NCBI GenBank assembly: GCA_001768235.1
Contig: MENK01000024.1
Location: 246,919-310,918, forward strand
Direction of reading: 5' to 3'
DNA: 64,000 bases
Source: Bacteroidetes bacterium GWB2_32_14
GTDB taxonomy: Bacteria > Bacteroidota > Bacteroidia > Bacteroidales > UBA12077
The translations under genes were made by a program, and so were the position numbers. Positions 19,883 to 29,151 of this stretch are shown here, in pieces; the first letter of the stretch is position 1; every line of letters starts with the position of its first letter. Under the pieces are notes generated by a model. The model saw nothing but the letters and a program-made list of their open reading frames with translations, did no database searches and was not told the DNA's origin.

Positions 19883-21886
19883 TTAATTATTTAGCGTATA
19901 ACCAACAGAAAACATGATGGTACGCTGTGCCTGGCGATACCTGTCGGGGTCTCTGTTTGATGTATGATAGTATTCTGTGTTTAATATGTTTTTTGCTGAA
20001 AGTTGAACTGAAAATCCTTTGTAGTTTACTAATGACAATGCCCCGTGAAATATCAAACAAGGGTCAATATACGTGCTGCTGGTTGAAGATATCATTTTAG
20101 GATTTTCTCTTTTTCCAATGTAATTGGCATGGATGTTAATTTTTATGTATTCGTTAAAAGAATAGGTTATATTCATATTTCCTGTATGTTTACTTATTTC
20201 GGGTACTAAATCACCAGATTCGTTATAACTTTGATTAAATGTATAATTAATTGATGATTTTAGCTTACGGGAAGCATACCTGATATATATTTCTACCCCG
20301 TCGGTTTCAATTTTGCCACCATTAACCCATCTGTAATCGTCGTTAATAACTTCTTTTGTTATGGCATTTTCAAGATTATTTTTATATCCAATGATATCCA
20401 TCGTGTAATTATCGGCTATAGAGAAAGTAAATGCCGTTTCCAGCGATTTCATTTTTTCGGGTAACAATGAAGGATTTCCTAAACCATCGGTGTAATCCCA
20501 GGGTTTTGGGGCCCTGAAAGCTTCAGCATAGGAGAGGCGGAAAAGATGTTTTCTGAAAATATAACTAAGGCCAGCCCTCGGTGTTAATACTTGATCATAA
20601 ATACTGCTTTGATCAAAACGGGTTCCCCCGGAAAGAAAAAGATTTTTAAACAGAGTAAATCGGGGTTCTATAAAAATGCTGGTAAGGTAATTTGTTATCA
20701 TTTCTGGTTTTGTTGGTACGGGGGGAGTTTGTTCTGGCGATTCGCTGTAAGATAAAGATGCTTTTTCTGACAGTTGCCCGTATTCAAATGTTAAACCACC
20801 TGTAACTGAAAAAAACGTATTGGCGGTATAATCCAGTATGTTTTCAAATCCTGTTAAATTGTTTGGCCTGTAATATCCTACCTGGGCGGTATCGAGTACA
20901 AAATACACTGTGTTGTCGAGTACGGTGGTATTTCGGTTGTATAATACTGAAGAATATGTTAGTTTATCGCTTATCTCTTTCGTGTATTTGAGATAATTAT
21001 TTATAAACCGGATATTCCATGAAGTTCCATAATCCCTGTACAGCGTTCCATCAGATTTTTCCAGTGTGGCTGTTGAGGTTTCTTTATAATTGTAGTTGGT
21101 TCCTAAAATGAAATCCTTTGCTTTAATTTTAAAATCAAATGAATAATCGTTTTCAAAGTTATCCATTTCGTCAGTCCAGTTATAATCGCCAGCTCTTCCT
21201 TTTAAATCTGCCTTATCGGTTTTCTTAAACATGCCGGATGTATTGATACCAAACGTGTTTTTATTATTTATATAACTGTAATTAAAATTACTTTCAACGG
21301 TATTAAAATTACCTGCTAAAGCATTGATCTCGATTTTTTTTTCTGTTGGATTTTGAGTAATTATATTTATAATGCCTGATACGGCATTCGTGCCGTAAAC
21401 TACTGATGAGGGCCCGTAAATGACTTCAATACGTTCGATATTTGACAGGTTGTATTGCCCCCCGGCATAGAAACCTCCAGAGTTGAGTTCATTTACCTGT
21501 ACTCCGTCAATAAGCAGCAAGGTGAGGTTATTTTGATTAGGTATTCCTCGTTGAAAAACATAACTGTTAATTCCGTTAATATTTCTAAACTGAAACCCGG
21601 GAAGTTCTGAAAATACTTCTTCTATTGTAAAATATCCATTTTCTCTTATTTGGTCACCCGTAATTACAAAAACTGTTGATGGTACTTCGTTTATATTCTG
21701 AGACACTTTTGAAGCGGAAGTAATTTTAAGTTTTGAAAGTTGAGTTAAGCTTAAATCGTAAATACTGATACTGTCTGTTTGAGAATGGGATACATTTGTG
21801 CCGAGAAAAAAGAAAATCAGTACAATTACAAAACCATACCCGGGCTTTGTAACTAAATTCAAGGATTTCACCGGTGTTTTTTTCAT
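19883..21886 (-). CDS. TonB-dependent outer-membrane receptor
   Basis: Plug domain VFVITGDQIRENGYFTIEEVFSELPG...IERIEVIYGPSSVVYGTNAVSGIINIITQ; C-terminal barrel. Confidence 0.93.
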   Translation of the reverse strand: MKKTPVKSLNLVTKPGYGFVIVLIFFFLGTNVSHSQTDSISIYDLSLTQLSKLKITSASKVSQNINEVPSTVFVITGDQIRENGYFTIEEVFSELPGFQFRNINGINSYVFQRGIPNQNNLTLLLIDGVQVNELNSGGFYAGGQYNLSNIERIEVIYGPSSVVYGTNAVSGIINIITQNPTEKKIEINALAGNFNTVESNFNYSYINNKNTFGINTSGMFKKTDKADLKGRAGDYNWTDEMDNFENDYSFDFKIKAKDFILGTNYNYKETSTATLEKSDGTLYRDYGTSWNIRFINNYLKYTKEISDKLTYSSVLYNRNTTVLDNTVYFVLDTAQVGYYRPNNLTGFENILDYTANTFFSVTGGLTFEYGQLSEKASLSYSESPEQTPPVPTKPEMITNYLTSIFIEPRFTLFKNLFLSGGTRFDQSSIYDQVLTPRAGLSYIFRKHLFRLSYAEAFRAPKPWDYTDGLGNPSLLPEKMKSLETAFTFSIADNYTMDIIGYKNNLENAITKEVINDDYRWVNGGKIETDGVEIYIRYASRKLKSSINYTFNQSYNESGDLVPEISKHTGNMNITYSFNEYIKINIHANYIGKRENPKMISSTSSTYIDPCLIFHGALSLVNYKGFSVQLSAKNILNTEYYHTSNRDPDRYRQAQRTIMFSVGYTLNN

Positions 21887-22046
21887 ATTTTAATATATAA
21901 ACGAATCACGCTGATTAATTTCTGTATTCTTTTATTCCCAATCTTTACTCTTTGTATTTTAGATTTTTTTTTATTACAAAATGCTGTTAATTAGTTAAAT
22001 ATAATCATAAATTATGAATTGGCATTCAAAATAGTTTTATATTTTT

Positions 22047-25000
22047 TTAATTTCTATTTTCCAATTCCTTAATCTTTTCCTTGAGTTCTTTTATTCTCAT
22101 TTCGCGTCCAATAAAGGCTTTATTCATACGCTCCAGTTCACTGTTTTTATTTTCAAGATCTCTTGTGCGTTCCTGGATACGTAATTCTAATTCCTCGTTT
22201 AGTTTAATAATTTCCTGTTCAACTTTTTTCCGGTCAGTAATGTCAATTGTAAATCCGGCAAGTATTGGCGAATTATTTTCGTCGCGAATCGGGAATTTTA
22301 TTGTTGTATAGTAACGATCGTTGAAAATCTCATCTACCACGATCATCTTACCTTCTTTAACTATTTTTTTGTCATCTTCAATCATTTTATTGGCGAATTC
22401 TGAAGGAAATAGCTCAAACATATCTTTCCCTAAAAGTTCTGAAAGTGGTTTACCCAACATTTGTTCATAATTTTTACTTAAATGTATCGACTTAATATCA
22501 CGGTCTTTAAAGAAAATATAAATCGGGCTGTTGTCCATTAATGCCTGGAAAAGTAATTCTCTTTCCTTTAATTGAGCTTCAGTTAATTTTAAATTGGTGA
22601 TATCATTATTTACAACAATGGCTCCATCAATATTTCCATCATTATCAAATATGGGGGCCGTGTAATTCAGAACTATTTTTTTTGCACCATCGAAAGCACT
22701 GATTTCCAATAGTTCGTCAGTTATTGTAACTCCCCTGGTAATGGTATGATATAATGCCCAATCGTTGTTTGCTATTTCTTCGCCTGAAGGTAACCTGCGT
22801 GCTTTAAAAACTTTATATTCTTCAATACCAACTTTAGGTTCGGCTCCCCAAATTTTTATTCCTGCCGGATTTCCTTTAATTATTTTGCCATTTTTATCAG
22901 CAAACCATAATCCTATAGGTAAGATATCGAAAATTCTCTGAAGCAGGTTTTCCCGTTTTGTTAATTCTATTTCTGCTTTTTTTCGTTCTGTAACATCCCA
23001 AACAACAGAAATCATTAGTCCTTTTCCTGCTATCGGAATATTTTTAGCGGAAATATAAGAAATCAATTGGCCTTTACGGCTAATGGGTATATCTTCCCAG
23101 AACATCTGATCAGGGTTTCCGCTTGCGCAATCGTCTAATACTCTCTTTTTTATTTTCTCTCTAAATTCAGAATCCTCATATACTGCTTCCCAAAAAACAT
23201 TGTTGTCAACAAGATTTTCTTTACTTGTCCTATAAAATCTGGCGAAATTATCATTCATGTATTCAAATTGTACAGTTGGATCAACCGAATTAACGGCAAC
23301 ACCAATTGGTAAATTATCTAATATAACTTTGATGTATGCTTCACTTTCGCGTAAAGCTATTTCCGAATTTTTTCGTTCGGTAATATCATTAACAAAGCCC
23401 AGGAACCTGTTTTCAGATAATTTTACTGCAGATACTATCCAATATCTTGTTGATTTGTTTTTATGAATAAAAGGAATTTCAATATGGGCTTCACCTTCAT
23501 TTTTAACAATTTCAAAAACGGGTAATATTTCATTAGAAATCAGGTCGGAAATACTCATGGAAAGCAATTCATCTTTGCTATAACCTGTTATATCACAGGC
23601 AGCTTTATTAACATCAATATACTTTCCATTATTATCTGTAATAAAAACTCCAAGAGGTGAATAATCAATATAGCTTTGGAATCTTGCTTCGCTTTGGCGA
23701 AGGTTTTCTTCAGCTTTCATTTTTTCAGTAATATCTATAGACAGGATAAAAACACCTTCAGGTATAGGTTCAATACTTAAATCGAACCATCCAACAGCTC
23801 CATCAGGAAAAACAAATTTGTTTACAATATGGGCCGGAATTTTTTCATCCATGCATTTTTTTATAAGTAAGAAGATATTGGAGCCTTCAATTCCAGGCCA
23901 CGTGTCCATATATTTTTTACCAAGCAGTTCGGATTTGGGCCTGCGATTATGAACTTCTGCAACATTATTGAGATACACGTATTTCCAGTCTAAATCAATA
24001 ATCTGGCATCCTTCGAGCATGTTATCGAGGGTTGAACGTAATCGTTGTTCACTTTCAGTTAAAATTTTCTGACTTAACCGTTCTTCAATTTGATCTCTAA
24101 AAACCAATACAACACCTGTAATATTTCCTTTTACATCCTTTATTGGAGCGCCACTGTCGGCAATAGGTATTCTGTTACCATCTTTTGAAATTAATAAAGT
24201 ATGATTTGCCAATCCCACAATCAATCCTTCTTTTAATACTTTTTTTACAGGATTTTCAACAGGTTCAAGGGTTTCTTCATTTATTATCTTGAAAACTTCT
24301 TCAAGTTTTTTCCCTTTGGCCTCTGTTTCTGTCCAACCCGTAAGTTGTTCAGCTATTGGGTTTAATTGTTTTATTATTCCTTTTTTATCGGTTGTTATAA
24401 CTCCATCGCCAATGCTGTAAAGTGTTGCCCTGTATTCTTCCTGCGACTCGTGCAATTCAATTTCATTGGCCAGTAGTTTTTTATATATGTTTTTTTGCCG
24501 TGAATTGTAGATCCATGTCAGTAATGCACCGTTAAACAAGATAAGAATCAGTACCATTAATGTGATAAATGTGGCTTCTTTGTTTAGTTCTTCAAAAATT
24601 TCTTTTTTATCAACCTTAGATACCATGTACCAATTTGTACCCGGAATTTTATCTAAATGTGTTAAAACATCAATATTTCTGTAATCTCGTCCCTCAAAAA
24701 ATCCTGTCTTACCTGAAGCAGCTTGTACCGCGGGCAAATTTTTATTATTTATTGAAGATTTCATTCTAAGTGCTGTTCCTTTTGCATGCCTTAATTCGTT
24801 TAGGAAAACAATACTGTCGTTTTCGGAGCGAACAATTAATGTCTCAGCAGACTTGCTTGGTGTAGGCCATTTCTGAATAAGTGGATACAAAAAATCTTCC
24901 GGATTAATACTGAAAAAAATTGTGGCAATATATTTATTATTTTCCCCTTTAACGGGAGCCATAATATCGTAATGTACCTTTTCGTGTATAGGGCACATAT

Positions 25001-25463
25001 AAAAATCGCCGACAAAAACATCGTTTAATTTTTTAGTTTTTTGAGCCAAACTTAAAGATGTGGTATCTACAGTATTGAATGTACTATCTAATGTAAATAA
25101 TAATACCCCGCTGCTATTTAGAATAAAAATATTATCATATCCATATAAATCACGGAATCGGGAAAACTCTTTGTATAAGTTCTTTTTAGAATTCAGATTT
25201 CCTGAGACTAAATTTTCAATATCATAAACCATTCGGTAATTATTAGAAATAAATTTTGCATCCGATATTCTTTCGTTTTGCCATAGTAAAAACTCATTAA
25301 TTTTTAAATTGGCTATTGCTTTTAGCTCATTGTACTTTTCATTACGTGTAATGTTTTTGTCGTTATTGTAATATAACGTTCCTGCAATAATAATTATCCC
25401 GCTTATTATAATAATAAGCACAATTATCAGGTACTTATAACTACTTGGTTTAATTGCTTCCAT
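22047..25463 (-). CDS. Membrane multi-PAS sensor (Cache-like periplasmic domain) with no kinase domain
   Basis: Two N-terminal TMs around a periplasmic domain; multiple PAS/PAC (DITERKNSE, DVTERKKAE, DITDRKKVE); C-term RMNKAFIGREMRIKELKEKIKELE. Confidence 0.87.
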   Translation of the reverse strand: MEAIKPSSYKYLIIVLIIIISGIIIIAGTLYYNNDKNITRNEKYNELKAIANLKINEFLLWQNERISDAKFISNNYRMVYDIENLVSGNLNSKKNLYKEFSRFRDLYGYDNIFILNSSGVLLFTLDSTFNTVDTTSLSLAQKTKKLNDVFVGDFYMCPIHEKVHYDIMAPVKGENNKYIATIFFSINPEDFLYPLIQKWPTPSKSAETLIVRSENDSIVFLNELRHAKGTALRMKSSINNKNLPAVQAASGKTGFFEGRDYRNIDVLTHLDKIPGTNWYMVSKVDKKEIFEELNKEATFITLMVLILILFNGALLTWIYNSRQKNIYKKLLANEIELHESQEEYRATLYSIGDGVITTDKKGIIKQLNPIAEQLTGWTETEAKGKKLEEVFKIINEETLEPVENPVKKVLKEGLIVGLANHTLLISKDGNRIPIADSGAPIKDVKGNITGVVLVFRDQIEERLSQKILTESEQRLRSTLDNMLEGCQIIDLDWKYVYLNNVAEVHNRRPKSELLGKKYMDTWPGIEGSNIFLLIKKCMDEKIPAHIVNKFVFPDGAVGWFDLSIEPIPEGVFILSIDITEKMKAEENLRQSEARFQSYIDYSPLGVFITDNNGKYIDVNKAACDITGYSKDELLSMSISDLISNEILPVFEIVKNEGEAHIEIPFIHKNKSTRYWIVSAVKLSENRFLGFVNDITERKNSEIALRESEAYIKVILDNLPIGVAVNSVDPTVQFEYMNDNFARFYRTSKENLVDNNVFWEAVYEDSEFREKIKKRVLDDCASGNPDQMFWEDIPISRKGQLISYISAKNIPIAGKGLMISVVWDVTERKKAEIELTKRENLLQRIFDILPIGLWFADKNGKIIKGNPAGIKIWGAEPKVGIEEYKVFKARRLPSGEEIANNDWALYHTITRGVTITDELLEISAFDGAKKIVLNYTAPIFDNDGNIDGAIVVNNDITNLKLTEAQLKERELLFQALMDNSPIYIFFKDRDIKSIHLSKNYEQMLGKPLSELLGKDMFELFPSEFANKMIEDDKKIVKEGKMIVVDEIFNDRYYTTIKFPIRDENNSPILAGFTIDITDRKKVEQEIIKLNEELELRIQERTRDLENKNSELERMNKAFIGREMRIKELKEKIKELENRN

Positions 25464-25493
25464 GAAATTTTATTTAATAAATACAGAAAATAA

Positions 25494-25925
25494 TTATGAT
25501 TGATTTGCCAGTTTAGAGAAAAATGGCTGGTATAGCCAACTATAAAAAGGTTTTACCTGCTCGAAAGAATCTCTTGATAATTTATTTCTCAGAATATCCA
25601 GTACCTTATTTAACATAGTTGGCCAATATGCAAAATTGAATCCGTGATTCGAGTACACCCTGAAAACCCATAACACGGTTTCCACAAGTATTTCCGGGTT
25701 ATAATCAATAAACATGGAATTCATAAACCGCAACAGGTTCCGGTGGTTATCAAGCATCATGGTTTCGTTGTTCTCGCCAATTAGCAAAACCAAATCGGGT
25801 CGCGAAAGCATTGTTTCGTTCAACTCGGAAAGCGTAATATCCATGTTGTTGAAGAATTCTATCTGAGCTTCTTCAGATGGTTGTTTTAGCTTTTCCGCGA
25901 TAGAAATTAATTCACTCTTGGTCAT
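25494..25925 (-). CDS. Predicted all-alpha hypothetical protein, 143 aa
   Basis: ORF within the same-strand cluster; helical pattern; no family recognised with confidence. Confidence 0.75.
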   Translation of the reverse strand: MTKSELISIAEKLKQPSEEAQIEFFNNMDITLSELNETMLSRPDLVLLIGENNETMMLDNHRNLLRFMNSMFIDYNPEILVETVLWVFRVYSNHGFNFAYWPTMLNKVLDILRNKLSRDSFEQVKPFYSWLYQPFFSKLANQS

Positions 25926-26028
25926 ATTTTGGGGTTTATTAGGTTATTTATTGTTTGTTACGGATTTCTTATTTACATATTTATGATTTTTAATTCATAA
26001 TTTAAACTTGTTTTCAGCAGGCAGGTAT

Positions 26029-27138
26029 TTAATTGTATTCCTGCTTTATTGGCAGGGAGAAATAAAATACAGATCCTTTTCCCAATACACTTTCTGCCCA
26101 TACCCGCCCGTTATGTTCATTAATTATTTTTTTTACAATAGCCAGTCCAAGCCCGGTACTTGATTCTCCGGCGGTTGTTTCAGAATCTGTTTTACTAAAA
26201 AATTGAAATAATTTTGATAAATCATATTTCTTAATGCCAACACCTTCATCACTTACAGAAACAATTATTTCGTCATTATGTTTTTTTACAATTACTTTAA
26301 TTGTTGTATTATTTTTTGAATACTTTATTGCATTTGAGATATAATTATCGAGGACCTGGTCAATTTTTGCAGAGTCGATATTAAGAATTAATAACTCTTC
26401 AGGCTTAAAGAGGTTTATCTGAATTGATTTTTGATCTGCAAAGAAGCGGTTTCTATCAATGTTTTTTTTAATTAATTGAAAAACATCTGTATTTGCTCGC
26501 TCTAAACGTAAATTACCTGATTCAATAACAGATACATCTAATAAATCGTTAATTAATTTAAGTATAGAATCGCCTGATGATTTTATTATTTCGAGAAACT
26601 GCTTTTGTTTGTCCTGATTCATATTACTATTGGCAAGCAATGAGCAATACCCTGAAATCAGGGATGCAGGATTTCGAATATCGTGTGCTGCAATACCTAA
26701 AAACTCGTTTTTTAAATCGTTTAATTTTTTTAACTCAGTATTTTTCTTGATTAATTCGCGCGAAAGGTTATTCAGTTCGTTACTTAACTGAACAAATGAG
26801 ACATTCATTTTCTCCAGCTCGATCACGTTATGTTCGCCTATTGCAATGTATCCATCCCGGGTTTCAAAAAAAGAGAACTGTAATGTTATTGGAATGCCGG
26901 TAAGTGTATTTATTGAAAGTAATTGTCCCGAACCGGATTTTATATCGTTGATGTTAAATTTACCATTAAAATCGACAACAAGCTGATGAAACTGTCCGTT
27001 AAGTTGTTTTTTGCCAGCTATTTGTTCTATATATGTATTAAACGTAATAATCTTACCATCTTTATCAAGGTAAATAATTACAATAGAAGCCCGATCGTTT
27101 AAATAAGATTCAATAATCTTTGTTTTTTGATTATTCAT
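26029..27138 (-). CDS. PAS sensor histidine kinase
   Basis: FLGIAAHDIRNPASLISGYCSLL; DNYISNAIKYS; DEGVGI; STGLGLAIVKKI. Confidence 0.92.
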   Translation of the reverse strand: MNNQKTKIIESYLNDRASIVIIYLDKDGKIITFNTYIEQIAGKKQLNGQFHQLVVDFNGKFNINDIKSGSGQLLSINTLTGIPITLQFSFFETRDGYIAIGEHNVIELEKMNVSFVQLSNELNNLSRELIKKNTELKKLNDLKNEFLGIAAHDIRNPASLISGYCSLLANSNMNQDKQKQFLEIIKSSGDSILKLINDLLDVSVIESGNLRLERANTDVFQLIKKNIDRNRFFADQKSIQINLFKPEELLILNIDSAKIDQVLDNYISNAIKYSKNNTTIKVIVKKHNDEIIVSVSDEGVGIKKYDLSKLFQFFSKTDSETTAGESSTGLGLAIVKKIINEHNGRVWAESVLGKGSVFYFSLPIKQEYN

Positions 27139-27159
27139 AGTTTTATATACATATAGAAC

Positions 27160-27789
27160 TTAGGATATCATTTTTTCAAGAGCATAGAGAGAATCTATAT
27201 AATTTACATGTTTTAAACGGCTTATTGCTTGTTCGCCCCCATGTTTAAAGGCTTGTCCGCCAACAATTAATTCAATATTTTTAAAATTATCCTGTAAAAT
27301 ATTGATTGCCTGAACCAGGTAATTGATATTAAAATAAATACTTAACGATAATCCAACCATATCCGGTTTTTTTTCATCAACGAATTTAATTAAATCGTTA
27401 ACAGGTGTATTTGAACCTATAAAATAGGAATTCCACTGATTTAATTCGAAAATATCGGCAACCATTTTCGCGCCAACCTGGTGCAGTTCGTTTGCAACGC
27501 AGGCAATTATAACATTTTTTCCATTTTTAGATTCGGAAAAGATTTGCGGGTAAAGAATTAACATTAACCGTTCGGTAATTGATGTAGCTAAATGTTCTGT
27601 TGCAACAGAAATTTTATTATTTTCCCATAATTTCCCAATTTCATACAATGATTCCTGGAAATAATCAACATATATTGTTTTAACGTCTGCGCCTTGTTCA
27701 ATCTTATTTTGTATAAACAATGTACAAAAATCTTTATCTCCATTAATCAAGGCATTCAAATAATTAGTATAAGCCTTATTTTCATGCAT
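27160..27789 (-). CDS. Stand-alone cobalamin-binding (CarH/B12-binding-2-like) sensor protein
   Basis: LWENNKISVATEHLATS matches Wx9EH; ACVANELHQVGAKMVADIFELNQW matches the ExHxxG B12-binding motif; no MerR DNA-binding domain. Confidence 0.82.
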   Translation of the reverse strand: MHENKAYTNYLNALINGDKDFCTLFIQNKIEQGADVKTIYVDYFQESLYEIGKLWENNKISVATEHLATSITERLMLILYPQIFSESKNGKNVIIACVANELHQVGAKMVADIFELNQWNSYFIGSNTPVNDLIKFVDEKKPDMVGLSLSIYFNINYLVQAINILQDNFKNIELIVGGQAFKHGGEQAISRLKHVNYIDSLYALEKMIS

Positions 27790-27937
27790 ATTAAAATAGA
27801 TTATTGATCTACTAAGCTAAAAGAAAGGTACTAAAAGAATATCAGATAGTAAAGTGTTTTTATTATAATTTTGTAAAAGTAGAATTTGTTTTTTTTTATA
27901 ATAACGTGAGTTCGATATATGCTTGGTTTATTTCTAA

Positions 27938-28185
27938 TCACTATTGTCCTGTAAAACTTTTAACAAGTATTTACTGTCGTGCTTACAGCACTTTTGATTT
28001 TTGTAAGTTGCTGATTATTACCATACTTTTGCCCCGATGGGGCTTTTGTTGAGTTCCAAAGGAACGAAAGTATGGTAAAACAATGCCAACCAAAAAGGAA
28101 AGCCCTGTAAGGGCGAAAGAAACATGGATGTCTTATTGTTTCAAGATATCATTATATATCTATATTTTTTATCGGACAACAGTGA
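27938..28185. mobile_element. Inner MITE-like element nested in the outer one, with 12-bp TIRs and 7-bp TSD
   Basis: TCACTATTGTCC ... GGACAACAGTGA (11/12), flanked on both sides by TTTCTAA (27931-27937 and 28186-28192). Confidence 0.72.
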
Positions 28186-28193
28186 TTTCTAAT

Positions 28194-28342
28194 ATATTTT
28201 AATGTTTTATGCTCCTGCCAAAGGCAGGTTAACCCATGGAGCTTTTTTCGAAACAAACTAAATGATTATCAATGTATTTTGAATAGTTTTAGAATTATAA
28301 GACAAGAATCTATTTTTAATTCTAATATCGAACTCACATTAT
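28194..28342. repeat. Dispersed repeat copy B (right part of the outer element)
   Basis: Aligns with 7815-7946 with few substitutions and a 12-nt insertion (AGACAAGAATCT). Confidence 0.8.
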
Positions 28343-28390
28343 AATCAGGTAAACCCAGATAATCATCGAGAGTTTTATCGTATTCTTTTT

Positions 28391-29146
28391 TTACTTTTCG
28401 TTGATTATTTCCACTGAAACCAAATCTATGTAGTAATATGCTATTCTGTTCTCTGTTATCCTGTTTTCAAGAGAATTATTAAACACTGAAACATCCAGCT
28501 TAATGTAATCTGTATGGATATCATCATAAAAATTTCCGATGGTAATATATTCTTCATTTCCCCCGGCAGTTAGTGTATCCATCAGCGTGTACCAATAACC
28601 CCGTTCAGTAAAAATGGGTTCACGTGGTACACTTGCAGTGGGTTTGTAATTAAGTACTTTACTCGAGAGCCTGCTTTTTATTTTTTTTTCGGTTAAGCAT
28701 ATTCCTAAACCATTTGTAGCATACGTGGAATAGTTTGCAATAGCATAGTTAATTGTAATACAGTATCTTTCCCCCTTTTTTAGAGGCCTTGTTAATTTCG
28801 CCTGTAAATATTCCCTGTAATTATTTAATTTATTTTTATTTGATTTATTTTCAGGTGGTTTTTCCAAAAGTACTATCCCTGCATACGCGTTCCCTTCAAA
28901 AGCAAATAAGTTACCAATAAAATTTTGCGGGATACCAACCTGGTATTTAGTACACGAATTAAAATAATCGCTTGTTCCACGGGTAGGCAGGTACCAATGG
29001 GGAATCAAATAACGAACCGAATACAAGGTCATGTCGGCAGGGCAGGTGGTATAAATTTCAAAACCCGGGTTTGGAACAAGGTTTTGTGATTTTACAATTC
29101 CAGGCAATACACAAATAAAACCAAAGATTAGTAAAGTTTTTTTCAT
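28391..29146 (-). CDS. Secreted protein with N-terminal NPGFE-type domain
   Basis: Signal peptide; NLVPNPGFEIYTTCPADMT...PHWYLPTRGTSDYFNSC. Confidence 0.7.
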   Translation of the reverse strand: MKKTLLIFGFICVLPGIVKSQNLVPNPGFEIYTTCPADMTLYSVRYLIPHWYLPTRGTSDYFNSCTKYQVGIPQNFIGNLFAFEGNAYAGIVLLEKPPENKSNKNKLNNYREYLQAKLTRPLKKGERYCITINYAIANYSTYATNGLGICLTEKKIKSRLSSKVLNYKPTASVPREPIFTERGYWYTLMDTLTAGGNEEYITIGNFYDDIHTDYIKLDVSVFNNSLENRITENRIAYYYIDLVSVEIINEK

Positions 29147-29151
29147 TTAAA

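Larger units (their letters stand above)
27901..28342. mobile_element. Non-coding MITE-like element with about 18-bp imperfect TIRs
   Basis: Left ATAACGTGAGTTCGATAT (27901-27918) against revcomp of right end (28325-28342) ATAATGTGAGTTCGATAT, 17/18; no ORF. Confidence 0.65.
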
